The notes under the pieces: generated by a model | What the model was told of the DNA's origin: nothing | The model's database searches: none | What the model saw: the letters and a program-made list of their open reading frames with translations, nothing else | Assembly (NCBI GenBank): GCA_964020085.1 | Contig: OZ026601.1 | Location: forward strand, 881,001-945,000 | Source: Micromussa lordhowensis | Lineage: Eukaryota > Cnidaria > Anthozoa > Scleractinia > Lobophylliidae | Length of the DNA: 64,000 nucleotides | Reading direction: 5' to 3' | Shown here: positions 50,682 through 63,100 of the stretch, one piece after another | Numbering within the stretch: the stretch's first letter is position 1 | Layout of the letters: the number at the start of each line of letters is the position of its first letter | Position numbers and translations under genes: made by a program

Positions 50682-50942
50682 TTTATTATTTGCCCTAATA
50701 GTACAACCTTGTTGTTCCGTCTAATTCAATTGAAATGATATGGTAAGTACGTATCACCTCGCTCAAAATAAGCGTCCTTAGTTCGTGTCTCAAGCAAACG
50801 ATTTTCCATTATATTTACAGCAGGAAAAAGGAAACGAAGACTGAGCTTCTCATTCTCCCCTGGGTGACCGCTGCACAGCATGTGGCACCATAGTGGTGTA
50901 AACGTCCTATCATATCATGTGTTGCGTTACTGTTTCGCCCAT

Positions 50943-53820
50943 CTAACTTTCAGCGTCACGTTTCTTCTTGTCACAACATTCAGGTTTACAAGATGGTGCG
51001 CACGATCGAGCACATGGTGCCGGACACATCTGTTGTGGAGGAGACATCATCATCATTGGAGGAGGGGGCGGCATCATCATTGGAGGAGGTTGCATCATCA
51101 TTGGTGGAGGTTGCATCATCATTGGAGGAGGTGGCCCTTGACAACAGGTAGGAGCACAGGACGGTTGACATGGATTCATAGGTGGCATTGGAGGCATTGG
51201 AGGTGGGAGCGGTGGGAGCGGTGGGAGAGGTTGCGGATTGCAGCACTTTGGTGTGCAGGCTGGATAGCAAGCTTTGGGACATGTTCCAGGACAAGGTGGT
51301 GGTGGCTGAACCGGAGGTGGAGGAGGCAACACCGGTGGAGGAGCAGGCATTACTACCGGTGGAGGAGGAGGAGGAGAGCAGCAACCAGCCTGCTGACATT
51401 GAGCAGGGCACGGTATGGTCTGAACAGGAGAAACTTGCGGCATTCCTCCACCTGGTTGGATAGTTGTTGTCCAGTGCAAGCAAACAGGAGGGCACTGCTG
51501 AGGAGGTGCGGCCATGCCAGGGAGTCCCGGGGCTCCAGGAGCTCCCATGGGCCCCATAGGTCCCATAGGTCCCATAAAGCCGGGTGTTCCGCGACATCCG
51601 GGAGTACCGGGAGGTCCCATGCACCCGGGGGTACCAGGAGGACCGGGCATAGGTGGGGGAGGTGGTGGTGGAGGGGGAGCACAACATGATGGCTGACACA
51701 ACGGAGCACAAGAAGGAGCACAGCTTGCACCACATGGACTCCCTGGGGAAAGGGAGAAAAAAGACATTCAAATTATAGGACTTCTTGATGATTTGCAAAG
51801 CAAAGATTGGCACCAAATTGGAAGTTTATTGCAGTTCCTGTGTTCTAGGTTAATTGTGAAGATACCAGTATGGATTAACAGCGGGAATGTGCTTGTTATT
51901 TTCTCTGCGTTTCGGCCACTATCTTTAAACAAAATCAGTGAACGAAACTACTTTTGAAAAAAGGTTGGTGCCGTCTTACAAAAAAAACTCTGAAAACCAA
52001 AGGACATGATGCTTCAATTAAGAGTTGTCGTGACGAATTATGGATGGTAAGTATGGATTCGATGAATTAACGTAAATTGGAGACGTGGACAACGGGAAAA
52101 GAAAACAAGTAAGCTAAATTCGTGTTTCAAGCCAATTCCACTTAGATAACTTTAGATGCGAATCTCGTTCTACAACAATGCCAATACTTACTCTTTGCCC
52201 TTAATTCAGCTAGCTTCGTTTGAACTAAAAGGTAAAAAAAGACAATTAGGTAAGTATTGGAACCCACAGATAGAGATTTTTCTTGTCTAGCTTTCCATAA
52301 ACAATTTTAATTAAAATAGATTAAACTATTTTGATGAAATCGGTTGTGACTAGTTGTGAAGAGTGAATTGGTCTCTTAAAGCACACCAATTTGCCCGTGG
52401 CAAACAGGGAGCATTCGTTGATTTTTTTGTTAATGTTACTAGCAGAGTTACTAGGGAGGCGTGGTGGCCTCATGGTTAGTGCGCTCGACTCCGGAGCGAG
52501 CGCTCCGGGTTCGAGCCCTGGCCTGGGACATTGCGTTGTGTTCTTAGGCAAGACACTTTACTCTCACGGTGCCTCTCTCCACCCAGGTGTATAAATGGGT
52601 ACCGGCGAATTTAATGCTGGGGGTAACCCTGCGATGGACTGGCATCCCATCCAGGGGGGAGTAGAAATATTCCTAGTCGCTTCATGCCACGGAAACCGGG
52701 ATAAGCTCCGGCCTGGTGGGCCACTTGGCTCGTATGCAGACTTTACCTACTAGCAGAGTTCCCACGCAACATTTTTTGCATTGTCCAGCAATACGCACTA
52801 AGTACAGCAGTCGTTATTGCGACAGCAAAGTAAGGATACTTCTTGTTGCTTAGCAACGGCGCTGGCGAGAACGCCTGCTCGGTCAATGATTTGCTCCGAC
52901 GAAAGGCTAACGCTCGAAACGTCAGCTTTCGAATCTCTTTACGGTGACCAATTCACATTATCAACTCAGTTGATAAACCAAATTATCTTGTAATACTCCC
53001 CACCGACGCAGCACGACAGTTTCTTTAGAAACTCACCCCCTTTATTCAATGATTTTGGTGTTAATTGGTACTTGTTCTTCCGACCGCAAATTACAACCAG
53101 TGCTGGTGCCAAATTGTAACTGTTTGGTTGCCAAAGGCTATTTTTCAGAATAGCGCTAACTTGCATGAAAATAGACATTAGACTGACCCTAGGTGCATGA
53201 CAGTTTTTTTCGATGGATATAAAAACGGGCAAATGTTCTGCTCCAATTAAAATCGGTTCATTTATTTTGAAATCAAGTTGGTAGCCTCCATGCTTTTCAT
53301 TTTCCTTCGCCCAGTGACAGGTTGTTTTCCACTGGTGACTAAATGACATTGATCAACCAGAAAATTTTTCACACGCCTAAGTTATCGCCTATTACCCACT
53401 GGAAAACCAAGCAGAGCTATATAAAAAGAAGTTAACGTTCCTTTTAAATATAGAAATTTAACCATTTCGAAAAGTGATTATTAAGCTGAAAAGAAAACTC
53501 CAAAAAAGTTGAGCTGTTGAGAAAAAGAGATGTTAAATTGATAAATGATTTTGAATTTTGAATACAATTACGCTGGCCTGTTAGTTTTGCCAAGTAGCTA
53601 ATTTTCCTTCTATAAAAAAATTCAAAAACGTTCCGCTATGTTGCTATACGGTTGAATGAGGGTTAGATGGCATGAATGAGTTGTTATCAAACTTCATTAG
53701 TCTAATTTACAAAACAGAGTTACAGTAGTCTTAAGGATTTCCTCATTACATACCAACAGAGCTCTCTACTCCAAGTGCCACAGCTAAAACAGCCACTACT
53801 ATAAAAATTCGAGGCTTCAT
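50943..53820 (-). CDS. Minicollagen with multiple cysteine-rich domains
   Basis: Minus-strand coding exons 53820-53754, 52224-52192 and 51742-50943 (both introns phase 1) give 299 residues. Exon 1 is a signal peptide (MKPRIFIVVAVLAVALGV). The 33-nt exon 2 carries the propeptide, and codon completion at the junction gives ..LRAKR, a dibasic site directly before the N-CRD. The N-CRD has perfect x3 spacing: CGASCAPSCAPLCQPSCC. Nine prolines follow, then 14 Gly-X-Y triplets, two of them with Cys (GCM, GCR). After the helix come CPPVC, CPAQCQQAGCC, a second polyproline region, a full CRD (CPGTCPKACYPACTPKCC), a short one (CQPSCAPTCC), Met-Pro repeats (QPPPMMM), and a C-terminal CRD (CPAPCARSCAPSCKPECC) with a basic end. 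Minicollagens form the nematocyst capsule wall by disulfide reshuffling of their CRDs. This one belongs to the extended, multi-CRD type. Confidence 0.93.
52437..52760 (+). mobile_element. tRNA-derived SINE, family A, copy 2, with target-site duplication
   Basis: The SINE body spans about 52450-52747. It is flanked by a perfect 13-bp direct repeat, TACTAGCAGAGTT, at 52437-52449 and 52748-52760, the mark of retroposition. The head GGCGTGGTGGCCTCATGGTT..GTGCGCTC and the B box GGGTTCGAGCCC are intact, so this copy is younger than the one at 9400. It lies in the intron between the signal-peptide and propeptide exons of the minicollagen gene, in antisense orientation to that gene. Confidence 0.93.
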
Positions 53821-53839
53821 TTTCGACGATGAAAAATAC

Positions 53840-54240
53840 CTGTTGAACAAGAAGAAGATTTGCAGCCTAAGAGAAAAAGTTCGTCTAATATAAAACAAAG
53901 TAACGATTAGTTCGCGTCTTGGTGGCGGAAAATCCTTGATCCTGACCAGCAGGACTCGCTCTTTGGCTAATATCGACCGTGTGAACCGAACCGTAATACG
54001 AGAAAAAATATGAAGGAACAGTCTTTTTCATGGTAGCTATTGATTTCATGACATGTTATTTATAATTATTCTCTCTATGACGAAAATCACCTGAGTTTTT
54101 TTGCGTTGATTTAGTTTAAATTCCTCTCGTTCGTTAAATTATTTCTCATCAAAGGGTTGTTAAGCGAGATACGTGAAAGGAAATAGCAGATTTTCTTACC
54201 TGGAAGTGTCCGTACTGAGTTTTCTCCAACAGGACAGCGA
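53840..54240 (-). promoter_or_regulatory. Putative 5'UTR exon and intron of the minicollagen gene
   Basis: On the minus strand, an initiator-like AACTCAGTAC lies before a strong donor (CTTCCAG|GTAAGA, exon end at 54200). The acceptor (GTTCAACAG) ends at 53840, 19 nt before the ATG. CTCAG also occurs near the predicted starts of CRD genes 1 and 2, which suggests a common core-promoter style. Confidence 0.45.
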
Positions 54241-54249
54241 TGAACGTCT

Positions 54250-56358
54250 GTTTCACAAAGTAAAAAGCTACCAGTTGTTTCTCGCAGTACCTATTTATTT
54301 ATTAAACAACATCTCAGCTCACAAATGGCGTGGAATTCCAATTTTGTCGCATAATCATGACAAAGTGTGAAAACGTGACGCGAACTTGTAAATAACGTTG
54401 ACTAAGCCAAAAAATCACGCTCTCCATATAAGATCGGTTTTGCTCAAGGGGAATTTTTCAAGACAATTATTTTGGAAACCTTACTGCTCGCTTGGACGGA
54501 TAATCAAGGATCTTTAAAAAGTGATAAATATTTCACGTGTCGTGTTTAAACAAATCGATGATTTCTCCACTGGTTTTTGTTCGCGACCACAAGCAAGAGA
54601 ATCAACAAATATGCAGGTGCTACTAAATGATCGCCTTTGATTGGACCAAATAAATTTCCCAGGGGATGATTTGAGAGGGTAGGGAAATATTTCAAGTACA
54701 GGATTGTTTTAGTGTTCTGGAAGTCGCCACGGGTAATAAGATTTGAAGATAATATTTGTGTTTTTCTGTGTTTTTCTAATCTTTGTAACGATCTAGAGGA
54801 ACGGTAAAGTTTAAGTTATGTATTTTTAGGATCAATAACACAAGTGACCTTTTTTCATAGTGCTGTTTTGACTGAGGTTTTACAGGCTAAGCGATCATAA
54901 CTGGCCAAATTTTAATTTACTAAATTTTTAAATGAAAAAATTTATATACACCGCCTAAATGGTTGACTGTGGGCAGGCGCGATGGCCCAAAGTTTGACTT
55001 TAATGACTCAATACTACTATCGACCCTAGTCAGACAAAGAGTGGAAAGTACTGACTTTGACCGTTTACACCTCTCTTAACATTTAGCTAAAAACTGCCAA
55101 ACTTTGCGAATTTAGTACCCATTTATCTCAGAACAATTTGGTATGACAGGACATTGCACTCAGAACTTGGTGCTTCCATGGGAATAGTATTTTGACAGCA
55201 ATGTTTTTCCAAATTTGGAATTTTCCTGTTTCTTTACAAAATCTAACTTTCTTAGTGCCATTGTGGACTTTTGAGGATTTTTTAAAATTGATTTCGATCA
55301 CTTTGGGGTCATTTTTGTTGGTTTCCTGACGTTTTTGAAAAATCAAGAAATCCAAGATGGCTGATCCAAGATGGCGGCTGTTCGGAGACCATGGCGTAAT
55401 TACCACGTGATGTGAGTGATCACATCTTACGTCTTTACCTGAAAGGGAACTTTTTTTGGATGTTTTCTTCTGTTTCTCCGAGCAGTCTAATACGATTGTT
55501 GGGGTTCCGGATTAAAAGCAAGAAAATGAGCCCAATTGACAGAGCAATATTCGCCTGTCCGTCGGCCATAATGCATTTCAGGCTCATGAAATTTTCTATA
55601 CTATTTTACAGCAGGAAGGAATTATTCATGACTGTGCAAACGATTATAGCTGTTGTTAATCAAATCATGCAAAGAGCAAAAAACACGAAAACAAAAACCA
55701 TCGAAAATTGCATTGTCCGGGAATCAACCAGGGCCTCCAGCGTGGCAGGCGCGAATTCGACCAGTGAACTAGCAGGGCTCTTTTTGTCTTCCGAAAGTAA
55801 ATTTAAAAAAAATTGATTTTTCGTTTTAGTTCTTCGTTTGGTGATTTCACGCTCTTTTGGTTTTAGAAAACTGGCTAGTGCAAGAATGTACATTTTGTTT
55901 GACTTGTCTTAAAAGTTACACCGTCTGATCTGTTAAAAGAAAATTAAGAGATGGGCCTTTCAAGATTTTAAATTATGGTTATTTTTTAAGCGTATTGGAT
56001 TAAAATTCCTCTAGCTAACTATATAAATCATGAACTTAATGTTCAGTTTATTTCCAAGCATGCAATCTGTCTAAGTTGCATGCGTTCATGCAAGTGAATA
56101 TATGAAACACGATATATTTTGAACCACAGATTTAGACAGGACATCGCAGTTATTTACATAACCTAGCATAGGCAGTTACGAGAAATGGAAGCCTGAATGT
56201 TTTCAAGGCTATTTATTTTGGCAACTGCCTAAGTTGACTACATATCAGAAATTAAGGGAACTGGGTATTTGTTTTGATGAATACCGTTACCATGTTTTCC
56301 TGCAGGCGAATCTTATAGAGGACTTGGCCCTCGTTCTGTTGTAAAACCGTTCGTCCAA
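54250..56358. other. Intergenic region, no supported gene
   Basis: AT-rich sequence with no recognisable coding exon. A 134-codon frame at 55412-55816 has no family signature, no splice context and a composition like its surroundings. Confidence 0.5.
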
Positions 56359-56429
56359 GCACTGGTGGTTCAGTGGTAGAATTCTCGCCTGCCACGCGGG
56401 AGGCCCGGGTTCGATTCCCGGCCAGTGCA
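56359..56429 (+). tRNA. tRNA-Gly (anticodon GCC)
   Basis: The 71-nt sequence has a 7-bp acceptor stem (GCACTGG with CCAGTGC), an A box (TGGTTCAGTGG), an anticodon loop containing GCC (CTGCCACG) and a B box (GGTTCGATTCC), ending with discriminator A. There is no intron. It matches the vertebrate tRNA-Gly-GCC, as I know it, apart from one compensated acceptor pair. A T-run (TTTTTTT) begins 16 nt after the gene and may serve as the pol III terminator. Confidence 0.97.
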
Positions 56430-56977
56430 ATGTTTTGTCTACCTTTTTTTCGGTTCTTGATATCTTCTAAATCAGATAAAAATACAAAAATATAAACAAA
56501 GAGAAAACCGAATTAAAAAACTGCCTTTTACCAGCATCCTAAGATGCCCACTGTCAAGTCGCGAAAACCGATTAGAATGGCGTAATTGAATAATATCTTG
56601 CATTCTGATTGGTTTACAAAGCGAGGTATTTAGCGTGGAATTGCGAGATGAAAACGAGGCATCTACGAAACAGCTGCTCAGGATAAAACTAAACAATATT
56701 TTTGCTGTTTTCTTTTTTTCTTATTTTATTCAATTATGCGAGGAAAATTCATTACCTGACTCGTGAATTCCGCGTTAAATTGCACTTGGAAATCGATAGC
56801 GCACTCATCGCGATATCGGTTTTCGCGTTCACTTTAAAATTCCCTCGTCAGGTAATGAATTTTCCCATAAAATTCAACATCTGGTTGGTATTGTGCAGTT
56901 CACCATGATACCATACGAAAGGTTTTGGGCGTTAAGTTTTCTACTAAGCATGTGGAAAAAGGATGTAATAACCAATG

Positions 56978-57090
56978 AGTAAAAAACCAACATCTCCAAA
57001 TTCCAATTCGACCAGCATAAACAACCCGCATGAAAACCCGCTAAAGCTGATATGACTTTATCTTGTTCATTTATTGTTCTGTTAACAAAA
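56978..57090 (+). mobile_element. SINE family B, 3' fragment
   Basis: AAAAACCAACATCTCCAAAT and the following ATTCGACCAG..AACCCGCA..AAAACC block match the 3' part of the copy at 14354. The tRNA-like head is missing, so this is a 5'-truncated or deleted copy. Confidence 0.75.
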
Positions 57091-60000
57091 TTAATCATGA
57101 CTGTAAATTGTCAACCTAATCGTTACAATATTTGTTGCTTGCTATTTATCTCTTTCCGCTAAGTTTTCAAAGACCACAAGCTATGGTCATGATATATCTC
57201 CAGAGCCAAAGCTTTGTCTGAGACCTCCCACCATAGTCTTCTACACTAACTATGCTCCCACGGCAGAGGGTGTTGTTGATTTTGAGGGTGCTCATTTCGT
57301 CGCATTTTGTTTGCATTACTTTTGCACATTACTGGCGTACAATAGTACTTGTAACAAAGTGTCTCTGTTAAAACAAACAGTGTCTTAGTGGTTATTCCTA
57401 CGAAATGTACAGCGCAATCTCACAGAACACCCTTATTTGTTTATTGTGTAGCGCGTGCAAGTTCAAAAGAATGCGACTTGTCTTTGCGCTGTAACCGCAT
57501 AATAGACAGCTATTAAAATGTCAATTTTGCTGCTATTACTGTTTTTTTTTTAACCTTTATGATATGAATATCCGCATCTAAGTAAACGGAAGGATTTTCC
57601 GCGAGAAAGCGTCTCACCTCAAACATTTACACGAATGCTTGCTCCGGGGCAAAATTTGTCATTATCAGGCGTAACATATCAATGTTATTACCTTACTGTA
57701 TGGATTTTGAATTTAGTTTTTGTTTCTTGCACGCAATTGCAAAGAAATAACATAACAATGAAGAATCACTATGATAAACCAGAATTGAAGTGCTTTTCAC
57801 GACAAAATATACTTTCCCAGTCTAGTCAAGGGACTGAACGTTGAATAAACACGTGAAGTAAAAGTAAGCATACGGCAAAGGACACCCAGTGGAAAGCTCA
57901 AACCTCTGTCCGATTCAGTAAGAGGGGCGCTTTATTTTCAATAATTTCCCTGAAGACCCAGTCCACGTTTTAAATTATACTGCGGCAAAATTTATCCTTA
58001 GAAAGGTAACTGCAAACAGTGTGGTGTGGGTGTTGGCGCGAAATCTTATGTGTCAGCCATTACTCAAACGCAAATGTTCTAAAACAAGATACTGGGGTAT
58101 TTTTTAAGAGAAATGAAGCTAGCGAGAAAAGGACGATAATTTTTATGCATCACCAGGTGAAAGATATAGCGAAACTGAACAAACCTCATTAATGATTCTG
58201 CCCAGCGAATGATTCGTAAACTGCAACTGAAATCAGTAGTGCCGAGATGGCAAAAGTAAATTTCCAAGCACCTATCATTCTCATGGGCTGCTAAGGCAGA
58301 TGCACTGCCGAAGAATTACTTCTCAGTTTGTCGTTGCAAAAGAGCCGAATACGTTTTCTAAGCTGGTGACCTGTGCTGCGCGCACTAAAGCCATTGACCA
58401 ATAAGAAGAAAGACTTGTCAAGTAACATGCGAGACTTGGTAACTTGCTATCGACACCAAGAAAACTGCACGGGTGGCAGTCATGTGATTTAGATGCTAAT
58501 TTACTGTGGTGCTGTAATTCTTGTAAAAAAGACAAATCTACATGTTAAACCCTGCTTAGGATACCTTTATATCGAGATGGAGTACATCAGGTGATGTACC
58601 AGCGTTTGAACCCAATCTCAGTCAAAATGATATAGTAATGATATTGTTTTTAAAACACAATGGAAAATCTTTCCCGAGCCACTCACTTTATAGCAGAAAA
58701 TAGTTTGAGTTAAAATCGCCATGAGCTCTTCAGATGTTAAAAATATTCACTTTCTAATGAAAGAACAACTTCCAATTCAGCCTTCGCTTTGCCGGGTGGT
58801 TGGCTTACAGAGGTTCGCGTAATCCCTATTTTTAGACTTAATGACAATAATCTGCTCTTGATTGCCGTGGCTACTGAAGGTGGATGCGACCGACTGTATT
58901 TCCTTGGCAATATTTGCAGAAATTTGGTTCACTGGGATAAGAGCTGTAAAGAAATCCTTGTTTGCAACAAGCGTCTGTTTGTTTAGTATAGTTTAGCTCG
59001 AATGGTTTATGTGATGTGAAACTCTTTCGTTGTAATATACAGCTATAAACTAAAGATTTTTCTATTTCTGCTGGAAGAATTAACAAAACAAGACGTATGT
59101 CTTACTGTTCGCATAAACATTACGCACTACGGTTACGTTCGAATGTTTTATGTGAAGTTGGAAAATCTTTGGCTGTAAAACACAGCCACATAGATTATTT
59201 CATTTCTGCTGGAAGAAATAACACAAAAAATAAGTATACCTTAGTTTGTTTGTCTACTTTGACAAACGTTTTCGTATCAGTAATGAAGATGGTATATCAT
59301 TATTTTGAAGCATTATAACTTTTAATTTTCAAGTCCTTCTGTGGCGCACATGAAAACGGTGGGAATGCTTTTGAAACAAGCATTTAATCCACCGCAAGTA
59401 AACTAGAGCTTAATGAATTTCGAGTTTCCATGGAAACGTAGCCTCGAGTCTTCAAATAAGAATTGAAATTCACCTGGTTAACGTCAGAACTTCCTCAAGA
59501 AAACACAAGTTCTGAACGTTTCACTGTGGGACTGAGGTTACTATTATGAGATTTATATTCAATCAGCAGACAATTTTCGGTGACCTATCGAAAAAAAAGC
59601 CTTGAACATCGTTAATTTGTGTGTGTTCTCTCCCTGTTGTCAGGAAGACAGTAACTAACACACATAAGCAAATATCGGAATTAAATTGTCAGATTATGAC
59701 CAGTGTTAACCAAACGTAAACAGATATTTTTCAGTCGAGATAAGACTTTTTGGAAACACTTATTAAAGACATAGATACTTTACAGTTAAGAGATTTATCA
59801 ATTTTAGGACCGGAATTACCGGGACGATTGAGCAATAATAATGAAACAAGAATTCTGTTGAATTTGATTTCCTAAGAACTCTCTCATAATTTCCGTCGTT
59901 TAGTTTTTAATTAACGAGGATAAAATCACGCAAAAGAATAGATTTACTTTAAAGCCAAATTAATTACCGCAGCTTATTCAACAATTTAAATCGTAATTAA

Positions 60001-60170
60001 AAAACATCAAAGGGAATTAATTCCGGTCCTCGAAAATGTCTATTAATATGATCGACGTTATTCAATTGGGTAAATCGTAATTGGAATTCTATATATTTAC
60101 CATTTTGAGCATTTAAAGTAGAGTTTATGAGAAGTACCTTTTCACAATTGTATCTGAATTGAAGGACAAC
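57091..60170. other. Intergenic region, no supported gene
   Basis: No coding exon could be supported. The last part is the upstream region of the VWC-like gene. A diverged tandem duplication of about 140 bp is listed separately. Confidence 0.5.
58995..59255. repeat. Diverged tandem duplication, about 140-bp period
   Basis: The order TCGAATG-TTTATGTGA, then CTTT-GTTGTAA, ACAGC, ATTTCTGCTGGAAGAA, AACA appears at about 58998-59085 and again at about 59138-59230. There are many substitutions, so it is old. It causes no convincing frame. Confidence 0.65.
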
Positions 60171-63100
60171 ATGGGGACTTGGAAGCTGCCATTTACCATC
60201 GTCCTGATCGTTTACAGCGTAACAGTCTATAAAACATTAGCTGGACGTATCCCCAAGGAGGTCTGTTTTTTTTTTTTTGTTCTTTTTCTTCTTAGTTTGT
60301 CAGCCAAGCATCTGGCAAGGGAATAAGTGGTAACCTAACTTTTCTGACTCCTACATGTCGTTTCAATACTTTAAAGATTAAAGTGAGCAACTTCGGTGTG
60401 CATTCCGAATCAATGAAACAAGCGATGTATAACATATTTAATCACCCTGAACGCTGTCGGTTGTAATTTTCAATACGTATCTGATTTTCTCAATTTCTGG
60501 CAAAGAAACGCGAGAATCAAGCAAAAAAATATATACTAATGGAGCTTTCGGCTTACCCTAAGTTTCAGCTCAGAAATTTAAATAACCGAAAGGTCTGTGA
60601 TTGGATCAGTTTTACGGGCTTTGTTCAAGTAATATTGGTTAAGTTACCTAATATTGCAACAAGTTCAGAGGAGAAATATTCATGGCAGCATAATACCATG
60701 AAAAATAATGTGTCCAAACGTTAAAGAAAAAGAAAACGAAATGTCGCAAAAATTGATAGGAATTTGTGTGCCAAGCAACCAAGGCTGATAAAGGTCGTTC
60801 CTAATTGCTTAATTTTAACTGTTTATTTTTAACAACGTATTGCTTCGTACTTTATTTTTTTAGCATGATTGGAAAGGAAATTTGCTTTCTGAGATAGGTT
60901 TGCTAGCGAATTTCTTAAAATTACAGAACTTCTCTCATTACCTTTGTCCTGTGGACAAAGTTTTTGATAAATTTTTGACGACCTTTTGGCACACTTTTTA
61001 ACAATTTTATGTTGGAATCTTTTCAACTGGACATTCAAGAAGGCAAGGCAAGAAGCGTAGCTGAGGCGGAGTTTCTTGTTGTACGTTCACCAACCGGTAA
61101 GAGCAGGGATGGTGCAGTGATGAGAGCGCTCGCCTCCCATCAATGTGGCCCGGGTTCGATTCCGGCCCGATGCCGTATGTGAGTTGGGTGTGTTGTTTGT
61201 TCTCGCCTTGCTCCAAGGGTGTTTCTCTGGGTTCTCCAGTTTTCCAGCCATCTCCAAATTCCAATCCGACCAGAATAGAGGAGCTACATGAAAGCCAGCT
61301 AAGACTGATGTGGCTTCATCTCTAAGTATTGTAAATTTATTTAATTTTAAGTCATCAGATAGTTGTCAAAAATGTGGCGAAAAGTTGTCGATTCTGTAAG
61401 CTGTACTCTGTTGTAAGCTCGATTTCCGCCGCTCTCTCGAGTCTGGTCTACCCTCCCAGAGAGTTCGGGGGAGGAGCACGGGCTCATTTCCCGAAACAGC
61501 GGCTGGTAATCGAGCCTAACTCTGTTGCAGCGTATGTGTACTTTGATAATTTTTTTTATTTTTTCTTTCCTTGCTCTAGATAAGGAACAAGAGGTCGTAC
61601 GGTGGGTAGCAATAGTGAAATGAAATTCAAGTTGACTGTTTTACTTATAAAAAAAAGAAACGAAGCCGCCAAGAACACATTACAGTTTCCTTAAGCGCGG
61701 GTGTGCTGGCAATTCTGACACAACAGTTACTGACAAAGCGGCTGATGAACTGCTGAAGGCTTTTTTAGGAAATATGCATGGATTTGCATTATTAATCGCG
61801 CGTATGTTCTCCATCATTTAAACATCAGCAAGACACCTTATCTATACAAAACGTACTGAAAAGTGGTTTTGTGAACTTTTTTTCAGAAGGTAACCAAGTT
61901 CAATAAATTGCACGACCAGTTAGGAATCCCATGAATTTTGGAAAATGTAAACCTTTCTGCATTGTAAAGATTAGATTATACTGGAACTCATCTGTAAAAA
62001 TCCCAGAAAACTTCATGCTTGGCCCCAGAAAACTTTCAGTAGCGCTGACCTTGCGTGCACATCAGTTTCATTTAAAACTGATTCATCTCTTGAATGCAGA
62101 AATGAAATGTGAAGAGGCAGTAATTTCACGCAATCCATGTGAAAAGATGACATGCCCACATGGACATGGCGGAAGACATGAATTGGTATATTATGAATGT
62201 CCTGGAATTCCAGAATTTTGCCCGCTGAGTATCAGGAACAACAGTGCAACGTGCTGCCCTGAAAAATGCGGTAAGAAACAATATAAGAAAAACAAACATA
62301 CATAAGTGACATAAGAATGAAGTCGTAGTAATAAACGGCGAATATAAGCAAGAACGAAGGACATGTTTACTCATCGAGTATGTTCGCATCTGCTTCGATT
62401 TACTTACATATTTCGATGCCTTCTGCCTCGAAATGTTTTTCACATGTAAACACACGGTCTTTCACTAATAGTTCATTGGAAAGACGATCCAGATCTTGTG
62501 ATCGAGTGATCTGTTAGAGCCATTCATCTCGTCCTTCGGCGCAGGAAGTTTCCATATGCCGATGCCTTTCGTCCTTCTACAGGACCCACATCCAAGAATT
62601 GCGCAGTTTTCACCAGGCATTATTGCACTGGGATAGTTTTTAGACAGATCGAGGTTACATTAAACTTTTTTAGGCTAAAATAATCGTGATAAACTTCTCT
62701 TTTGCTTTGAAATACAACAGCTGTAGTGTTCTGACTGTGCAGGGTCAATACCACGTGACCACGCAAAAACCATAACAATAACATGCCCCTTTGAAGTTTG
62801 CCGGGTTTCATAACCAGGCCCCCTCATTAACTATGAATCAAGCAACCAAGCAAACGACCAACCATACTCGTCCTCCGAGACCGCGATCTTTTTGGTCAGC
62901 AACAGGCATCGCGACCTCTGTCCAGCATGCGCAGAGTACTCATTTCGTAGTCTCAGCCAAATCAGATTTGACGAGAAGTTCGAGAATCGATCGAGGACTT
63001 TCCTGACCAAATAGATCGCAGCCTCTTACAGACGAGAATGACAAACAAAAACAAGCACGCAAGTAAGTTCGAAAATTCTACAAGAGCAAGTTATCCGAAC

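Noticed and set aside
50880..51696. Plus-strand Trp/Arg/His-rich frame of 269 codons over the minicollagen exon
   Set aside because: It is the antisense shadow of the minicollagen. The minus strand has a signal peptide, KR site, CRDs and Gly-X-Y triplets; the plus frame has none.
55412..55816. 134-codon frame in the intergenic region
   Set aside because: Composition is like the surrounding DNA, with no motif, no upstream exon and no family resemblance.
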